A DNA stretch of 64,000 bases from Paracoccus bogoriensis (lineage in GTDB: Bacteria; Pseudomonadota; Alphaproteobacteria; Rhodobacterales; Rhodobacteraceae): contig NZ_JAHYSR010000009.1 of the NCBI RefSeq assembly GCF_019431455.1, forward strand, positions 1 to 64,000, read 5' to 3'. The position numbers were made by a program, and so were the translations under genes. Positions 17,751 to 27,262 of this stretch are shown here, piece by piece. Below the pieces are notes generated by a model. That model worked only from the letters and a program-made list of their open reading frames with translations, did not search any database and was not told where the DNA came from. How positions within the stretch are numbered: the stretch's first letter is position 1; each line of letters begins with the position of its first letter.

Positions 17751-18569
17751 TTGGACGCAAGCCCCCTGCCCCGGAACGCCGCCATCGCCCCCGCCGCCCC
17801 GGTCATTGAGGCGCGCGGCGTCAGCCTGACCTTTCAGACCGCGGATGGTCCGGTCCATGCGCTCAAGGATGTGGACCTGTCCATCGGGCGTGGCGAGTTC
17901 GTCAGTTTCATCGGGCCTTCGGGCTGCGGCAAGACGACGTTCCTGCGCAGCATCGCCGCGCTGGAGGCGCCGACCGGCGGCACGCTCAGGGTAAACGGGA
18001 TGGCGCCCGATGCGGCGCGGCGGGCGCGGGCCTATGGCTATGTCTTTCAGGCGCCGGGGCTTTATCCGTGGCGGACCATTGCCGGCAACATCTCGCTGCC
18101 GCTGGAAATCATGGGCTTTTCGCGCGCCGAACGGGCCGAGCGGATCGCCCGCGTGCTGGACCTGGTCGAACTGTCGGGTTTCGGCGCCAAGTTCCCTTGG
18201 CAGCTGTCGGGGGGCATGCAGCAGCGCGCCAGCATTGCGCGCGCCTTGGCCTTCGACGCCGACATCCTGCTGATGGACGAGCCCTTCGGCGCGCTGGACG
18301 AGATCGTGCGCGACCGCCTGAACGAGGCGCTGCTGGAATTGTGGCGCAAGACCGGCAAGACGATCGGTTTCGTCACCCATTCGATCCCCGAGGCCGTCTA
18401 TCTGTCCACGCGCATCGTCGTCATGTCGCCGCGTCCGGGCCGGATCACCCGCGTGATCGAAAGCACCCTGCCCGCCGAGCGTCCGCTGGACATCCGCGAC
18501 ACGCCCGAATTCATCGCGCTGGCCCATGAGGTGCGCGAGGGCCTGCGCGAGGGTCATGCCCATGATTGA
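17751..18569 (+). CDS. ABC transporter ATP-binding protein (nitrate/taurine/pyrimidine importer type)
   Basis: 272 residues. Walker A is GPSGCGKTTF (near residue 55), the signature is LSGGMQQRASIARAL, and Walker B is ILLMDEPFGALD. The subfamily is the SsuB/TauB/ThiZ-like group that pairs with NMT1-type binding proteins. The only usable start is a TTG one base after the dihydropyrimidinase stop, as there is no ATG or GTG before the core. Linkage to hydA suggests a pyrimidine or pyrimidine-derivative importer. Its end overlaps the next gene by 8 nt. Confidence 0.9.
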   Translation: MDASPLPRNAAIAPAAPVIEARGVSLTFQTADGPVHALKDVDLSIGRGEFVSFIGPSGCGKTTFLRSIAALEAPTGGTLRVNGMAPDAARRARAYGYVFQAPGLYPWRTIAGNISLPLEIMGFSRAERAERIARVLDLVELSGFGAKFPWQLSGGMQQRASIARALAFDADILLMDEPFGALDEIVRDRLNEALLELWRKTGKTIGFVTHSIPEAVYLSTRIVVMSPRPGRITRVIESTLPAERPLDIRDTPEFIALAHEVREGLREGHAHD

Positions 18570-19452
18570 GGCGTGGCGCCGCGCGGGGCGCGGCAATCTG
18601 GTGCCGATCCTGACCGTGCTTCTGATCATCATCGGCCTCTGGTATCTGGGCGCGATCCGCATGAATGCGCAATGGGAACGCGATCAGGCCGCCCGTGCGG
18701 GCATCGAGCTGAGCCTGCCCGAGCTTGTCTCGCGCACCCTTTCGCAGGACCGGCCCGTCCTGCCCGCGCCCCATCAGGTGGCCGAGGGGCTGTGGCAGGG
18801 CGTGGCAGGACAGGCCGTCACCTCGCGGCGGTCGCTGGTCTGGCATGGCTGGGTCACGCTGTCGGCGACGCTGGCGGGCTTTGCCATCGGCACGGCGGCG
18901 GGGATCGTGCTGGCCGTCGGGATCGTGCATAGCCGCGCAATGGATCAGTCGGTCATGCCCTGGGCCGTGGCCAGCCAGACCGTGCCGATCCTGGCCATCG
19001 CACCGATGGTGATCGTGGTCCTGGCTTCGATCGGGGTGACAGGGCTCTTGCCCAAGGCGATCATCGCGGCCTGGCTGTCCTTTTTTCCGGTGCTGGTCGG
19101 TATGGTCAAGGGGCTGCGCACGCCCGACGCAATGCAGCTTGACCAGATGCGCAGCTGGAGCGCGGGCAGAGGCCGGACCTTCTGGCATCTGCGCCTGCCC
19201 TCGTCGCTGCCCTATCTGTTCGCCAGCCTCAAGGTGGCCATCGCCGCAGCCCTTGTCGGCACCATCGTGGGTGAATTGCCGGCGGGCGCCACGGCGGGCT
19301 TGGGCGCGCGGCTTCTGTCGGGCAGCTATTACGGGCAGACGGTGCAGATCTGGTCGGCTTTGTTCGCCGCCGCGATCCTGGCCGCCACGCTGGTCGCCAT
19401 CGTCGGCCTGCTGGAACGGGCCACCCTCAAACGCATGGGGCTGGCCCGATGA
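18562..19452 (+). CDS. ABC transporter permease
   Basis: 296 residues with about six membrane helices. The inner-membrane importer loop is of the type EAA---G (AMQLDQMRSWSAGRGRTFWH region). The ATG at 18562 is favoured because GAGGG sits 8 nt upstream; an ATG two codons earlier is too close to it. It overlaps the ATPase gene by 8 nt and the second permease gene by 4 nt (ATGA). It has an unusually long segment between the first helix and the core (about residues 30-90). Confidence 0.9.
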   Translation: MIEAWRRAGRGNLVPILTVLLIIIGLWYLGAIRMNAQWERDQAARAGIELSLPELVSRTLSQDRPVLPAPHQVAEGLWQGVAGQAVTSRRSLVWHGWVTLSATLAGFAIGTAAGIVLAVGIVHSRAMDQSVMPWAVASQTVPILAIAPMVIVVLASIGVTGLLPKAIIAAWLSFFPVLVGMVKGLRTPDAMQLDQMRSWSAGRGRTFWHLRLPSSLPYLFASLKVAIAAALVGTIVGELPAGATAGLGARLLSGSYYGQTVQIWSALFAAAILAATLVAIVGLLERATLKRMGLAR

Positions 19453-20282
19453 GCGCGATACCGATCCTGAGCGTCTGGCTGGCCGGGCTGGCGCTGAACC
19501 TGTGGCTGGCGCGCTTCGACACGCGCGCGACGCGCATCGCCGTCGCGCTGATCTTCGGAGCCACGATCATCCTGCTCTGGGAGATGACCGTCCGCATCTA
19601 TCAGGTGCCGGCTGTCATCCTGCCCGCGCCCAGCCTGATCGCGGAAAGCGTCGTGGCCAACCGCTCGATCCTCTGGGCAGATTTCGTGCAGACGATCCTG
19701 AAGGGTGCGCTGTCGGGCTGGGTGATCGGGGCCGCCGCCGCCGTGGCGACCGCCATCGCCATCGACCGCAGCCCGTTCCTGCAGCGCGGCCTGCTGCCGA
19801 TCGGCAATTTCGTCTCGGCCCTGCCCATCGTGGGGATCGCGCCGATCCTGGTCATGTGGTTCGGCTTCGACTGGCAATCCAAGGCCGCCGTGGTCGTGGT
19901 CATGGTGTTCTTCCCGATCCTCGTGAACATGGTCGCGGGCCTCAAGGCGACCGAACCGATGCAGCGCGACCTGATGTCCAGCTGGGCGGCGCCCTATTGG
20001 CCCGCCCTGTGGAAGCTGCGCCTGCCCGCCGCGATGCCGTTCCTTTTCAACGGCTTGAAGATCACGACGACGCTGGCCCTGATCGGCGCCATCGTTGCCG
20101 AATTCTTCGGCAGCCCCACGCGCGGCATGGGTTTTCGCATCTCGACGGCGGTCGGGCGGCTGGACCTGCCGCTGGTCTGGGCCGAAATTGTCGTGTCGGC
20201 CCTGGCGGGGACGCTGTTCTACGGAATTGTCGCGCTGATCGAGAAGAAGGTGACATTCTGGCACCCGTCGCAGCGCGGCTGA
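19449..20282 (+). CDS. ABC transporter permease
   Basis: 277 residues, the second permease subunit of the same importer. A short N-terminal membrane segment is followed by the binding-protein-dependent permease domain, with the cytoplasmic EAA-type loop in AGLKATEPMQRDLMSSWAAP and LWKLRLPAAMPFLFNGLK. It starts in an ATGA overlap with the preceding permease, so the two are likely made in equal amounts as a heterodimer. Confidence 0.9.
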   Translation: MSAIPILSVWLAGLALNLWLARFDTRATRIAVALIFGATIILLWEMTVRIYQVPAVILPAPSLIAESVVANRSILWADFVQTILKGALSGWVIGAAAAVATAIAIDRSPFLQRGLLPIGNFVSALPIVGIAPILVMWFGFDWQSKAAVVVVMVFFPILVNMVAGLKATEPMQRDLMSSWAAPYWPALWKLRLPAAMPFLFNGLKITTTLALIGAIVAEFFGSPTRGMGFRISTAVGRLDLPLVWAEIVVSALAGTLFYGIVALIEKKVTFWHPSQRG

Positions 20283-20318
20283 CCGGGCCGTCAGGCCCAC
20301 CAACAGGAGAGGACGCAG

Positions 20319-21302
20319 ATGAAACGATTGATGATTTCGGCCGCAGGGCTGGCATTGATGGCGGGGGCGGCGCAGGCCGACGATCTGACGCTGCAACTGA
20401 AATGGGTCACGCAGGCCCAGTTCGCGGGCTATTACGTCGCCCTCGATCAGGGCTTCTACGAGGAAGAGGGCCTGAACGTCACCATCCTGCCCGGCGGCCC
20501 GGATATTGCACCGACGCAGGTTCTGGCCGGTGGCGGGGCCGATGTCATCGTCGAATGGATGCCCGCAGCCCTGGCCGCGCGCGAACGCGGCCTGCCACTG
20601 GTGAACATCGCGCAGCCCTTCAAATCCTCGGGGATGATGCTGACCTGCCTCAAGGAAAGCGGCATCGAGAACCCCCAGACCGATTTCGCGGGCAAGACGC
20701 TCGGCGTCTGGTTCTCGGGGAACGAATATCCGTTCCTGTCCTGGATGAACACGCTTGGCCTCTCTACCGAGGGCGGGGCGGATGGCGTGACGGTGCTGAA
20801 ACAGGGCTTCAACGTCGATCCGCTGCTGCAAAAGCAGGCCGCATGTATCAGCACGATGACCTATAACGAATACTGGCAAGTGATCGACGCGGGCATCGCC
20901 CCCGAGGATCTGGTGACTTTCCGATACGAGGATCAGGGCGTCGCCACGCTGGAAGACGGGCTTTACGTGCTGGAATCCGCGCTGGCCGATGACGCGATGG
21001 TGGACAAACTGGCGCGCTTTGTCCGCGCCAGCATGAGGGGCTGGGAATTCGCCGCCGCCAATCCCGAACAGGCCGCCGGGATCGTGCTGGAAAACGACGA
21101 GACCGGCGCACAGACGCTGGAGCATCAGACCCGCATGATGGGCGAGATCACCAAGCTGCTGGAGGGCTCGAACGGCAAGCTGGACGAGGCCGATTACCAG
21201 CGCACGGTGGACACGCTGCTGTCGGGCGGCTCGGACCCGGTCATCTCGGCTGCGCCCGAAGGCGCATTCACCACCGCCGTCACCGACCGCGCCTTCCAGT
21301 AA
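20319..21302 (+). CDS. ABC transporter substrate-binding protein, NMT1/THI5-like
   Basis: 327 residues. A signal peptide (MKRLMISAAGLALMAGAAQA) precedes a mature NMT1/THI5-type periplasmic binding protein: LQLKWVTQAQFAGYYVALDQ is the classic start of this fold, seen in ThiY and in binding proteins for hydroxymethylpyrimidine-like ligands. Given the operon, a pyrimidine or a pyrimidine breakdown product is the likely ligand; this is inference. AGGAGAGGA precedes the ATG. A strong terminator follows. Confidence 0.9.
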   Translation: MKRLMISAAGLALMAGAAQADDLTLQLKWVTQAQFAGYYVALDQGFYEEEGLNVTILPGGPDIAPTQVLAGGGADVIVEWMPAALAARERGLPLVNIAQPFKSSGMMLTCLKESGIENPQTDFAGKTLGVWFSGNEYPFLSWMNTLGLSTEGGADGVTVLKQGFNVDPLLQKQAACISTMTYNEYWQVIDAGIAPEDLVTFRYEDQGVATLEDGLYVLESALADDAMVDKLARFVRASMRGWEFAAANPEQAAGIVLENDETGAQTLEHQTRMMGEITKLLEGSNGKLDEADYQRTVDTLLSGGSDPVISAAPEGAFTTAVTDRAFQ

Positions 21303-21323
21303 GGCCGCATCGGAGCGAACGAA

Positions 21324-21355
21324 CAGGGCCGTCCCGTAGGGCGGCCCTTTTTTTT
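21324..21355 (+). terminator. Strong intrinsic terminator of the pyrimidine operon
   Basis: AGGGCCG-T-CCC pairs with GGGCGGCCCT across a GTA loop and is followed directly by a run of eight T. It ends the transaminase-to-binding-protein operon. Confidence 0.92.
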
Positions 21356-21375
21356 GATCCCCGGATCGCGCGGCC

Positions 21376-24300
21376 CTATTCGGCGGGCTGAACCGCATTG
21401 CGCTGCGACTGCCGGCGCGCCTCGGCCCGTCGTGCCGCGCGGCGCAAGCGCCGCCGCCCGTCCCAGGCCAGCAGCGTCGGCGTCAGCAGCAGCGTCACCG
21501 CCGTTGCCACGACCAGACCGCCCGCGATCCCCGTCGAAAGCTGGATCCAGAACTGCCCCGAAGGCGCCCCGAAATAGAGATCGCGCCCCGTGAAGTCGAT
21601 CGTCATGCCCAGCACCATCGGCATCAGGCCGATCACCGTCGTCGTCGCGGTCAGGATCACCGGGCGGAAACGCTCGGCCGCAGCGCGGCGGGCGGCGCGG
21701 TCGGGGTCCAGCCCGTTGCCGCGATGCTCGTTATAGGCGTCGATCAGGACGATATTGTTGTTCACCACCACCCCGGCCAAAGCCATGATGCCGACGCCGC
21801 TCATCACGATGGAAAACGGCTCCTGCCGGATCATCAGGCCCAGGAACACGCCGGCGATGGAAAAGATGATCGCGGTCAGGATCAGGAAAGCCTGGTAGAA
21901 GCTGTTCATCTGGATCAGAAGGATCGTGAACATCAGGAACAGGGCCGCGAAAAAGGCGCCGACCAGGAAGGTCATTGCCTCTTGCTGGTCCTCGATCTCG
22001 CCGCCGTAATTGACCTCGACCGTGTCGGGCAGATCAAGCGCCGCGATGGCCGCGCTGATGCGCTGCAATTCGACCGCCAGCGTCGTGCCGGGCGCCAGAT
22101 CGGCGGTGAGCGTCTGTGTCTCGCGAGCGCCAACGCGGGTGATGGCGGCGGGCGCGGGGGCGGGGATGATCTGGACCACGTTCGAGATGGGCACCTGCCC
22201 TGATGGCACGCTGACACGCAGATTGGCAAGGTTCTCGAAATTGCGCTGCTCGGGCGGGTAGCGCAGGGTGATGTCCACTTCGTCATCGGCGAAATCGGGC
22301 AGATAGGTGCCCAGGCTCACGCCATTGGTCAGCAACCGGACGGCGGTGCCGATCGTTTCCATGTCCACGCCGTAGCGCGCCGCTTCCTCGCGGTCCACGA
22401 TCAGACGGATCTCGGGGTTGGGGCGCGGCGTGTCATTGGCGATATCGACGAAGGTGCCCGCCTCGATCATCAGCTGCTCGATCGACTCTGCGGCGGCCTG
22501 CAAGGTCGCGCGGTCGCGGGCCGAAACCTCGATCTGCACCGGACGCGAGGCCCCCGGCCCAGCCGAGGCGGCCTCGACCTGGATGCCCAGCCCCGGCAGG
22601 CTTTCGGTCAGGGCGCGCATCTCGTCCACGATCTCGTCCGACGGGCGGCGGGTCTGCCAATCGGTGAACTCGACCTGGATCTGGCCGATCACGTCCGAGG
22701 ACAGGTTGCCGCGGACCCGTTCCTCGACCGAACCGATGGTGCGGGCATAGACGCTCTCGATCCCGTCCAGCCCGATCAGGCGGCGCTCGACCATCTGCAC
22801 AAGCTGATCGGCCTCTTGCACGGACAGGTTGCCATTCGCGGTGATCTGCACCTGCGCCCGCTCGGCATCGGTCGAGGGGAAGAAATCCACCCCCCGACCC
22901 AGGATCGAGTAGGCGTAAAAAACCGCCAGCAATCCCAGGATCGCCAGCCCCAGCGAGGTGCCCGGCCGCGCGATGGTCCAGCCCGAGAAGCGGTTCATCA
23001 CCGAAGGCACCTCGGCCTCGTCCGGCGCCAGGTTGCCGTCGCCCCCCCCGCCCAGCACCGTGCCCGCCACCGGCACGAAGATCAGCGCCATCGCCAGCGA
23101 CATCAGCAATGTGGCGATCATCGTGGCGGGCAGGTAGAACATGAACTGCCCCGCCAGGCCCGGCCAGAACAGCAGCGGAAAGAACACGGCCAGCGTGGTC
23201 GCGGTCGAGGCAACAATCGGCCAGGCCATGCGCTGCGCGGCCATGCGGAAGGCGTCGAACTTGCTGTGGCCCTTGGCAATCAGCCGCTCGCCCAGTTCGA
23301 CGACCACGATGGCGCCATCGACCAGCATCCCCACGACAAGGATAAGCGCGAACAGCACGATCACGTTCAGCGTGAAGCCAAGCGCCCAGATCACCAGGAT
23401 GCCGCCCAGAAACGAGCCAGGGATCGCCACCGCCACCAGAAGCGATGCGCGCGTGCCCAGAAACAGCACCGTCACCAGCATCACCAGCACCACGGCGGCG
23501 ATGACGTTGTTTTGCAGGTCCGACAACAGATCGCGCATCTCGACCGACTGGTCGTTCATGAAATCCACCTGAACCTGACCGGGCCAATCGGCGGTGCTGC
23601 GGGCAACTTCGGCGCGCACGGCCTCGACCGTGTCGATCACATTCGCGCCTGCGGACTTGCGCACGTCGATGGCCAAGGCGGGCTGGCCGTCGATCCGGGC
23701 ATAGCTGATCGGATCCTTGAAGGTCTGGCGCACCTCGGCCAGATCCTGCACACGCAGCACGGTCGGACCGCTGACCAGAACCGGAATCGACATGATCTCG
23801 TCCAGCCGAACGACCGTGCCGGGGATGGAGACGCCCAAACGCCCCGCGCCGGTATCGAAGCTGCCCACCGCGATCAGCTGATTATTGGCCTGCACCGCCT
23901 GCGACAACTGGCCGGGCGAAATGCCATAGGTCTCCATCGCCAAGGGGTCGATCAGAACCTCAAGCTGATCGTCGCGATCGCCCGTCAGATCGGCCTGGAG
24001 CACGCCGCTGACCGTCTCGATCCGATCGGCCAGTTGCCGGCCCAGACGAATCAGCTCGCGTTCCGGCACCTGGCCCGACAAGGCAACCGTCAGGATCGGG
24101 AACATGGATATGTCAATCTCGCGCACGAAAGGACCGTCGGCGCCCGGCGGAATGTCGGGACTGGCATCGTCCACAGCATCCTTGACCGATTGCAGCGCCT
24201 TGTCCTGATCGAAACCCGGACGGAATTCCAGCTGGACCGAGGCAAAGCCCTCGCTGGCCTTGGTCGTCATGCGCCGCAGCCCCTCTAGTGCGTTGACCTG

Positions 24301-24510
24301 CCGTTCGATCGGCTCGGCCAGCAGCTTGGCGGCATCCTCGGCGCTGACGCCGCTATAGGTGACGTTCACGATGAAGATGGGGATGTCCACCTCGGGCATC
24401 GATTCCTTGGGAATCGTCACATAGGCATAAAAGCCCGACAGAAGCAGCGCGACCATGATCAGAACGACGGTCCGCGAACGCGAGAAAGCCGCCGCAATCA
24501 TCCCGTTCAT
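21376..24510 (-). CDS. RND family efflux transporter, inner-membrane pump
   Basis: 1044 residues, the normal length of AcrB-type pumps. The N-terminal helix is followed by the porter domain (VTYSGVSAEDAAKLLAEPIE), a second porter half and the usual twelve membrane helices. Conserved acidic and polar positions in the fourth helix region are seen in LILVVGMLVDGAIVVVELGE, and the matching second-half motif is GVGIMALAGVVVNNNIVLID. It exports drugs or other amphiphiles by proton antiport. The membrane-fusion gene precedes it by 10 nt. No outer-membrane TolC-type gene is adjacent, so a shared channel elsewhere is probable. Confidence 0.93.
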   Translation of the reverse strand: MNGMIAAAFSRSRTVVLIMVALLLSGFYAYVTIPKESMPEVDIPIFIVNVTYSGVSAEDAAKLLAEPIERQVNALEGLRRMTTKASEGFASVQLEFRPGFDQDKALQSVKDAVDDASPDIPPGADGPFVREIDISMFPILTVALSGQVPERELIRLGRQLADRIETVSGVLQADLTGDRDDQLEVLIDPLAMETYGISPGQLSQAVQANNQLIAVGSFDTGAGRLGVSIPGTVVRLDEIMSIPVLVSGPTVLRVQDLAEVRQTFKDPISYARIDGQPALAIDVRKSAGANVIDTVEAVRAEVARSTADWPGQVQVDFMNDQSVEMRDLLSDLQNNVIAAVVLVMLVTVLFLGTRASLLVAVAIPGSFLGGILVIWALGFTLNVIVLFALILVVGMLVDGAIVVVELGERLIAKGHSKFDAFRMAAQRMAWPIVASTATTLAVFFPLLFWPGLAGQFMFYLPATMIATLLMSLAMALIFVPVAGTVLGGGGDGNLAPDEAEVPSVMNRFSGWTIARPGTSLGLAILGLLAVFYAYSILGRGVDFFPSTDAERAQVQITANGNLSVQEADQLVQMVERRLIGLDGIESVYARTIGSVEERVRGNLSSDVIGQIQVEFTDWQTRRPSDEIVDEMRALTESLPGLGIQVEAASAGPGASRPVQIEVSARDRATLQAAAESIEQLMIEAGTFVDIANDTPRPNPEIRLIVDREEAARYGVDMETIGTAVRLLTNGVSLGTYLPDFADDEVDITLRYPPEQRNFENLANLRVSVPSGQVPISNVVQIIPAPAPAAITRVGARETQTLTADLAPGTTLAVELQRISAAIAALDLPDTVEVNYGGEIEDQQEAMTFLVGAFFAALFLMFTILLIQMNSFYQAFLILTAIIFSIAGVFLGLMIRQEPFSIVMSGVGIMALAGVVVNNNIVLIDAYNEHRGNGLDPDRAARRAAAERFRPVILTATTTVIGLMPMVLGMTIDFTGRDLYFGAPSGQFWIQLSTGIAGGLVVATAVTLLLTPTLLAWDGRRRLRRAARRAEARRQSQRNAVQPAE

Positions 24511-24520
24511 CGCCGCCCCC

Positions 24521-25732
24521 TCAATTGCTGGCCGAGGGCGCAGGCGCCTCGGGGTCCATCGCGCCGATCAGGGCTGCTGCCGCATCGGCTGCAGTCGGGT
24601 CAGCCCCCGTCCCGGCCCCCATCCCTGGCGCGGGTGCCGGCGCTTCGCCGCCCAGCACGTTGCGGAATTCCTCGGGCGTCTCGGACACAAGCGCCCGCTG
24701 GCCGTCCTTCAGCGCCCCTTGCGAAATCGTCACGATCTGCACCTCGTCCGGCAAGCCGGTGGCCCAGATCGCCTCGGCGCGCGCCTGCACGATCTCGATA
24801 GGCGCGAAACGCAGCGTCTCGCCGTCAGGTTCGACGATCATCACGCCGATCCGCCCGGCATCGTCCAGCCGCACCAGCGCAGGCGAGATGCGATGCGCGA
24901 CCCGTTCGGCCAGCGACAGGGCGATTTCCGCCGACAGGCCCGCAGGCACGGCGCTGTCGGGGTTCGGGATCTCGATCTCGACGCGGAAGGTGCGGGTTTC
25001 GGGCGTGGCCACGGGCGAAATGAAGCTGACACGTCCCTCGGCCTCGCGTCCGCCCTGAAAGGCGACTTCGGCCCGCTGGCCGAGCGTGACCGAGGTGATC
25101 TCGTTCTGGCGCACCTCGATCTGGGCGATCAGCGGATCGTTGTTCACGATCTCAAGCACCTCGCCGCCCGCTTGCACGAAGCTGCCCACCTCGGCCAGCA
25201 CATTGCTGACCGTGCCGGTGATCGGCGCGCGAAGCCGCGTATTGTCCAGTTCCAGTTCGGCCGCGCGCAGCCCCGCCCGCGCGGCCTCCAGCGCGGCAAA
25301 ACGCGATTGCAGTTCGGCCTCGGATGTCACACCGCGCTCGCGCAATTGCCGCGCGGCCTCGTGATCGCGCTCGGCCGAGCGCAGTTCCGCTTCGGCCCGC
25401 GCCACGCCCGCCTGCCGGTCATCGGCCGACAGCCGCGCGATCTGGGCGCCCTGCTCGACCGTATCGCCCTGACGCACGACCTCTTCGACGATGCCCGCCG
25501 TCCGCGCCCGCAGGATCGAGGTCTGGTTCGGCACGATATTGCCATACAGAACGACACGCGGCTGGATACGTTCGGCCGTGCTGAGATGGGCCGCGACATT
25601 CGGCAGCGGTGGCTCGACACGGACGGGCGGTTCGGGCGGCGTGCGATTCAGCATCCCCCCACCGATCCACACGACCAGCAGCGCAACGATGGCCAGAAAG
25701 ACGAGTGTGGACGAGGATTTCAATCGCGACAT
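24521..25732 (-). CDS. RND efflux periplasmic adaptor (membrane fusion protein)
   Basis: 403 residues. An N-terminal membrane anchor (about 8-28) is followed by the lipoyl half-motif (ILRARTAGIVEEVVRQGDTV), a long alpha-helical hairpin (about 100-170, EAELRSAERDHEAARQLRER) and the second lipoyl half (LRAPITGTVSNVLAEVGSFV). It bridges the pump to the outer-membrane channel. The ATG at 25732 is preferred to a GTG three codons upstream. The 187 bases upstream, to tRNA-Val, hold the operon promoter but no feature I can define. Confidence 0.9.
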   Translation of the reverse strand: MSRLKSSSTLVFLAIVALLVVWIGGGMLNRTPPEPPVRVEPPLPNVAAHLSTAERIQPRVVLYGNIVPNQTSILRARTAGIVEEVVRQGDTVEQGAQIARLSADDRQAGVARAEAELRSAERDHEAARQLRERGVTSEAELQSRFAALEAARAGLRAAELELDNTRLRAPITGTVSNVLAEVGSFVQAGGEVLEIVNNDPLIAQIEVRQNEITSVTLGQRAEVAFQGGREAEGRVSFISPVATPETRTFRVEIEIPNPDSAVPAGLSAEIALSLAERVAHRISPALVRLDDAGRIGVMIVEPDGETLRFAPIEIVQARAEAIWATGLPDEVQIVTISQGALKDGQRALVSETPEEFRNVLGGEAPAPAPGMGAGTGADPTAADAAAALIGAMDPEAPAPSASN

Positions 25733-25919
25733 TGGCAACACTCAGGCTCGGGGCACGAAGGCCGTTGGACAGGCGCAACCGCCCCACCAGATGGCTCCCG
25801 GACCGCGCAAGCAACAGATGGACAGCCGCGGGGGCAAGGTCAACCGCCGGAACCAGATACGCGGGCGCCTTTGCGGGTCGTGCATCACGTTTGCTTGTTC
25901 AGGCCCGATCGGCCGGCGA

Positions 25920-25994
25920 TGGTGGCCCGTGAGAGATTCGAACTCCCGACCGGCCCGGTGTAAACGGGACGCTCTACCGCTGAGCTAACGGGCC
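25920..25994 (-). tRNA. tRNA-Val (anticodon TAC)
   Basis: The reverse strand folds with acceptor GGCCCGT/ACGGGCC, D arm GCTC-GAGC, anticodon loop TTTACAC (anticodon TAC), T arm GGGAG-TTCGAAT-CTCTC and encoded CCA (25920-25922). The outermost anticodon-stem pair is a T-C mismatch. Confidence 0.95.
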
Positions 25995-26047
25995 ATCCGC
26001 CGGTGCGCGCATCGAACCCCAAAGCGCGGCGAATGGCAAGCCCGCGA

Positions 26048-26620
26048 TCAGCCACGATCCTCGGGATGGCGCAGCACCTGCGCCGCCCCGCCCCGCAGCG
26101 CCAGAACCCGGCCCTGTTCCAGCGGCGCCTCGTGCAGGCGCGAACGCCCCGCCCCGGTGACCAGCGCCCAGATCATCCGCAGCGTGACCCCGTGGCTGAC
26201 GATCAGCGCAGGCCCGTCCAGGCCCGCCAGGAAGCCCGCCATCCGCGCCTCGAGCGCGGCCAGTCCCTCGCCACCCGGCAGCGCGTCATACCAGCCAAGA
26301 TCGCCCGCCCCGAACAGGCCCGGCCTGTCGCGTTCCAGATCGGCCAGAAGCCGCCCCGCCGCATCGCCAAGGTCGATCTCGCGCAGGGCCGGATCGCAGG
26401 TGAAGCCGCCCGGAAAGACGATTCGCGCGGTCGCCACGGCCCGCCCCTGCGGGCTGGCCAGGCGCAGCCCCGGCAAGCCCGCGACCAGCGCCGCTTGCCA
26501 CGCGGCCTGCCGCAGACCTTGCGCGGTCAGCGGCGAATCAAGCGCGCCTTGCAGACGGCCCTCGGCGTTCCAGACGGTTTCGCCATGGCGCATCAGCCAC
26601 AGATCGGGAAAGGCGCTCAC
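26048..26620 (-). CDS. Histidine phosphatase family protein
   Basis: 190 residues. The phosphohistidine motif RHGETVWNAEGRLQG is at residues 11-25 and the second catalytic His is in LIVSHGVTLRMIW. This is the phosphoglycerate mutase-like branch, which covers many small-molecule phosphatases, so the substrate cannot be named. It lies between two tRNA genes and is likely a single-gene unit. Confidence 0.88.
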   Translation of the reverse strand: MSAFPDLWLMRHGETVWNAEGRLQGALDSPLTAQGLRQAAWQAALVAGLPGLRLASPQGRAVATARIVFPGGFTCDPALREIDLGDAAGRLLADLERDRPGLFGAGDLGWYDALPGGEGLAALEARMAGFLAGLDGPALIVSHGVTLRMIWALVTGAGRSRLHEAPLEQGRVLALRGGAAQVLRHPEDRG

Positions 26621-26652
26621 ATCGGGCCCGGCGCGTGACGGAATGGGGGGAT

Positions 26653-26726
26653 TGGAGCGGGTGAAGGGAATCGAACCCTCGTCGTAAGCTTGGGAAGCTT
26701 CTGCTCTACCATTGAGCTACACCCGC
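26653..26726 (-). tRNA. tRNA-Gly (anticodon CCC)
   Basis: Acceptor GCGGGTG/CACCCGC, D arm GCTC-GAGC, anticodon stem GAAGC/GCTT with loop TTCCCAA (anticodon CCC), T arm GAGGG-TTCGATT-CCCTT, discriminator T and encoded CCA (26653-26655). The outer anticodon-stem pair is G-A. The sequence strongly resembles E. coli glyU. Confidence 0.95.
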
Positions 26727-26768
26727 GAACATGATCCGCGTAACCCAAGGCCCGCGCAGCGTCAAGCC

Positions 26769-27191
26769 TCAGCGCAGCCCCATCTCGGCCAGGGCTGCGG
26801 CCACGGCGGGCGGCAGTGGCGTCTCGGCCTCGCGCGAGGCGGGAAGGTCCGGCGGCGCATCCCTGGCCTCCAGATAGCGCCAGCCCTGGAACGGCCGGCG
26901 CGGCACGGCGGCGACCGGCACCAGCGCGCGGTCCAGAACCAGAGCGCAGCGGCGCACGCCGTCGGCACCCTCGACCGGCTCCAGCGCCAGGATACGCTGG
27001 CGGGCCAGCATCACCCCCTTGAACACCCAGTAGATCGAGCCGCCTTGCAGCAATTCGTCATCGCGCTTGGGCCACATGCGGGTGACGTGGCGTGCGGGTG
27101 CGCGACCGAAATGGCTGGCCTGCCAGGCGGCCAGATCGGCAGGGCCATCGGCCCCGACGCACAGCTTCATCAGATGCAGTGTCGCGCTCAT
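26769..27191 (-). CDS. DUF1489 family protein
   Basis: 140 residues. The start at 27191 gives MSATLHLMKLCVGADGPADL, the characteristic N-terminus of DUF1489 proteins of alphaproteobacteria. Further conserved-looking segments are HVTRMWPKRDDELLQGGSIY, RCALVLDRALVPVAAVP and PFQGWRYL. The function is unknown. The frame continues open upstream to 27272, but that part covers the trigger factor terminator and is not coding. It is on the same strand as tig, 128 nt downstream and beyond that terminator. Confidence 0.85.
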   Translation of the reverse strand: MSATLHLMKLCVGADGPADLAAWQASHFGRAPARHVTRMWPKRDDELLQGGSIYWVFKGVMLARQRILALEPVEGADGVRRCALVLDRALVPVAAVPRRPFQGWRYLEARDAPPDLPASREAETPLPPAVAAALAEMGLR

Positions 27192-27262
27192 GCCCGACAG
27201 GTAATATCCCGGGCTGCGACACTCAAGCGCCAAGCCCACCATGGCCGACGGTGATGCGAAAC

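Noticed and set aside
14900..17806. A 968-codon open frame on the reverse strand
   Set aside because: It is antisense to the M20 hydrolase and dihydropyrimidinase genes, which have strong motifs. Its translation is His/Arg/Asp-rich without domains, the usual mirror of GC-rich coding.
19329..21398. A 689-codon reverse open frame over the ABC transporter genes
   Set aside because: Low-complexity Arg/Asp/His/Gln translation opposite clear permease and binding-protein genes.
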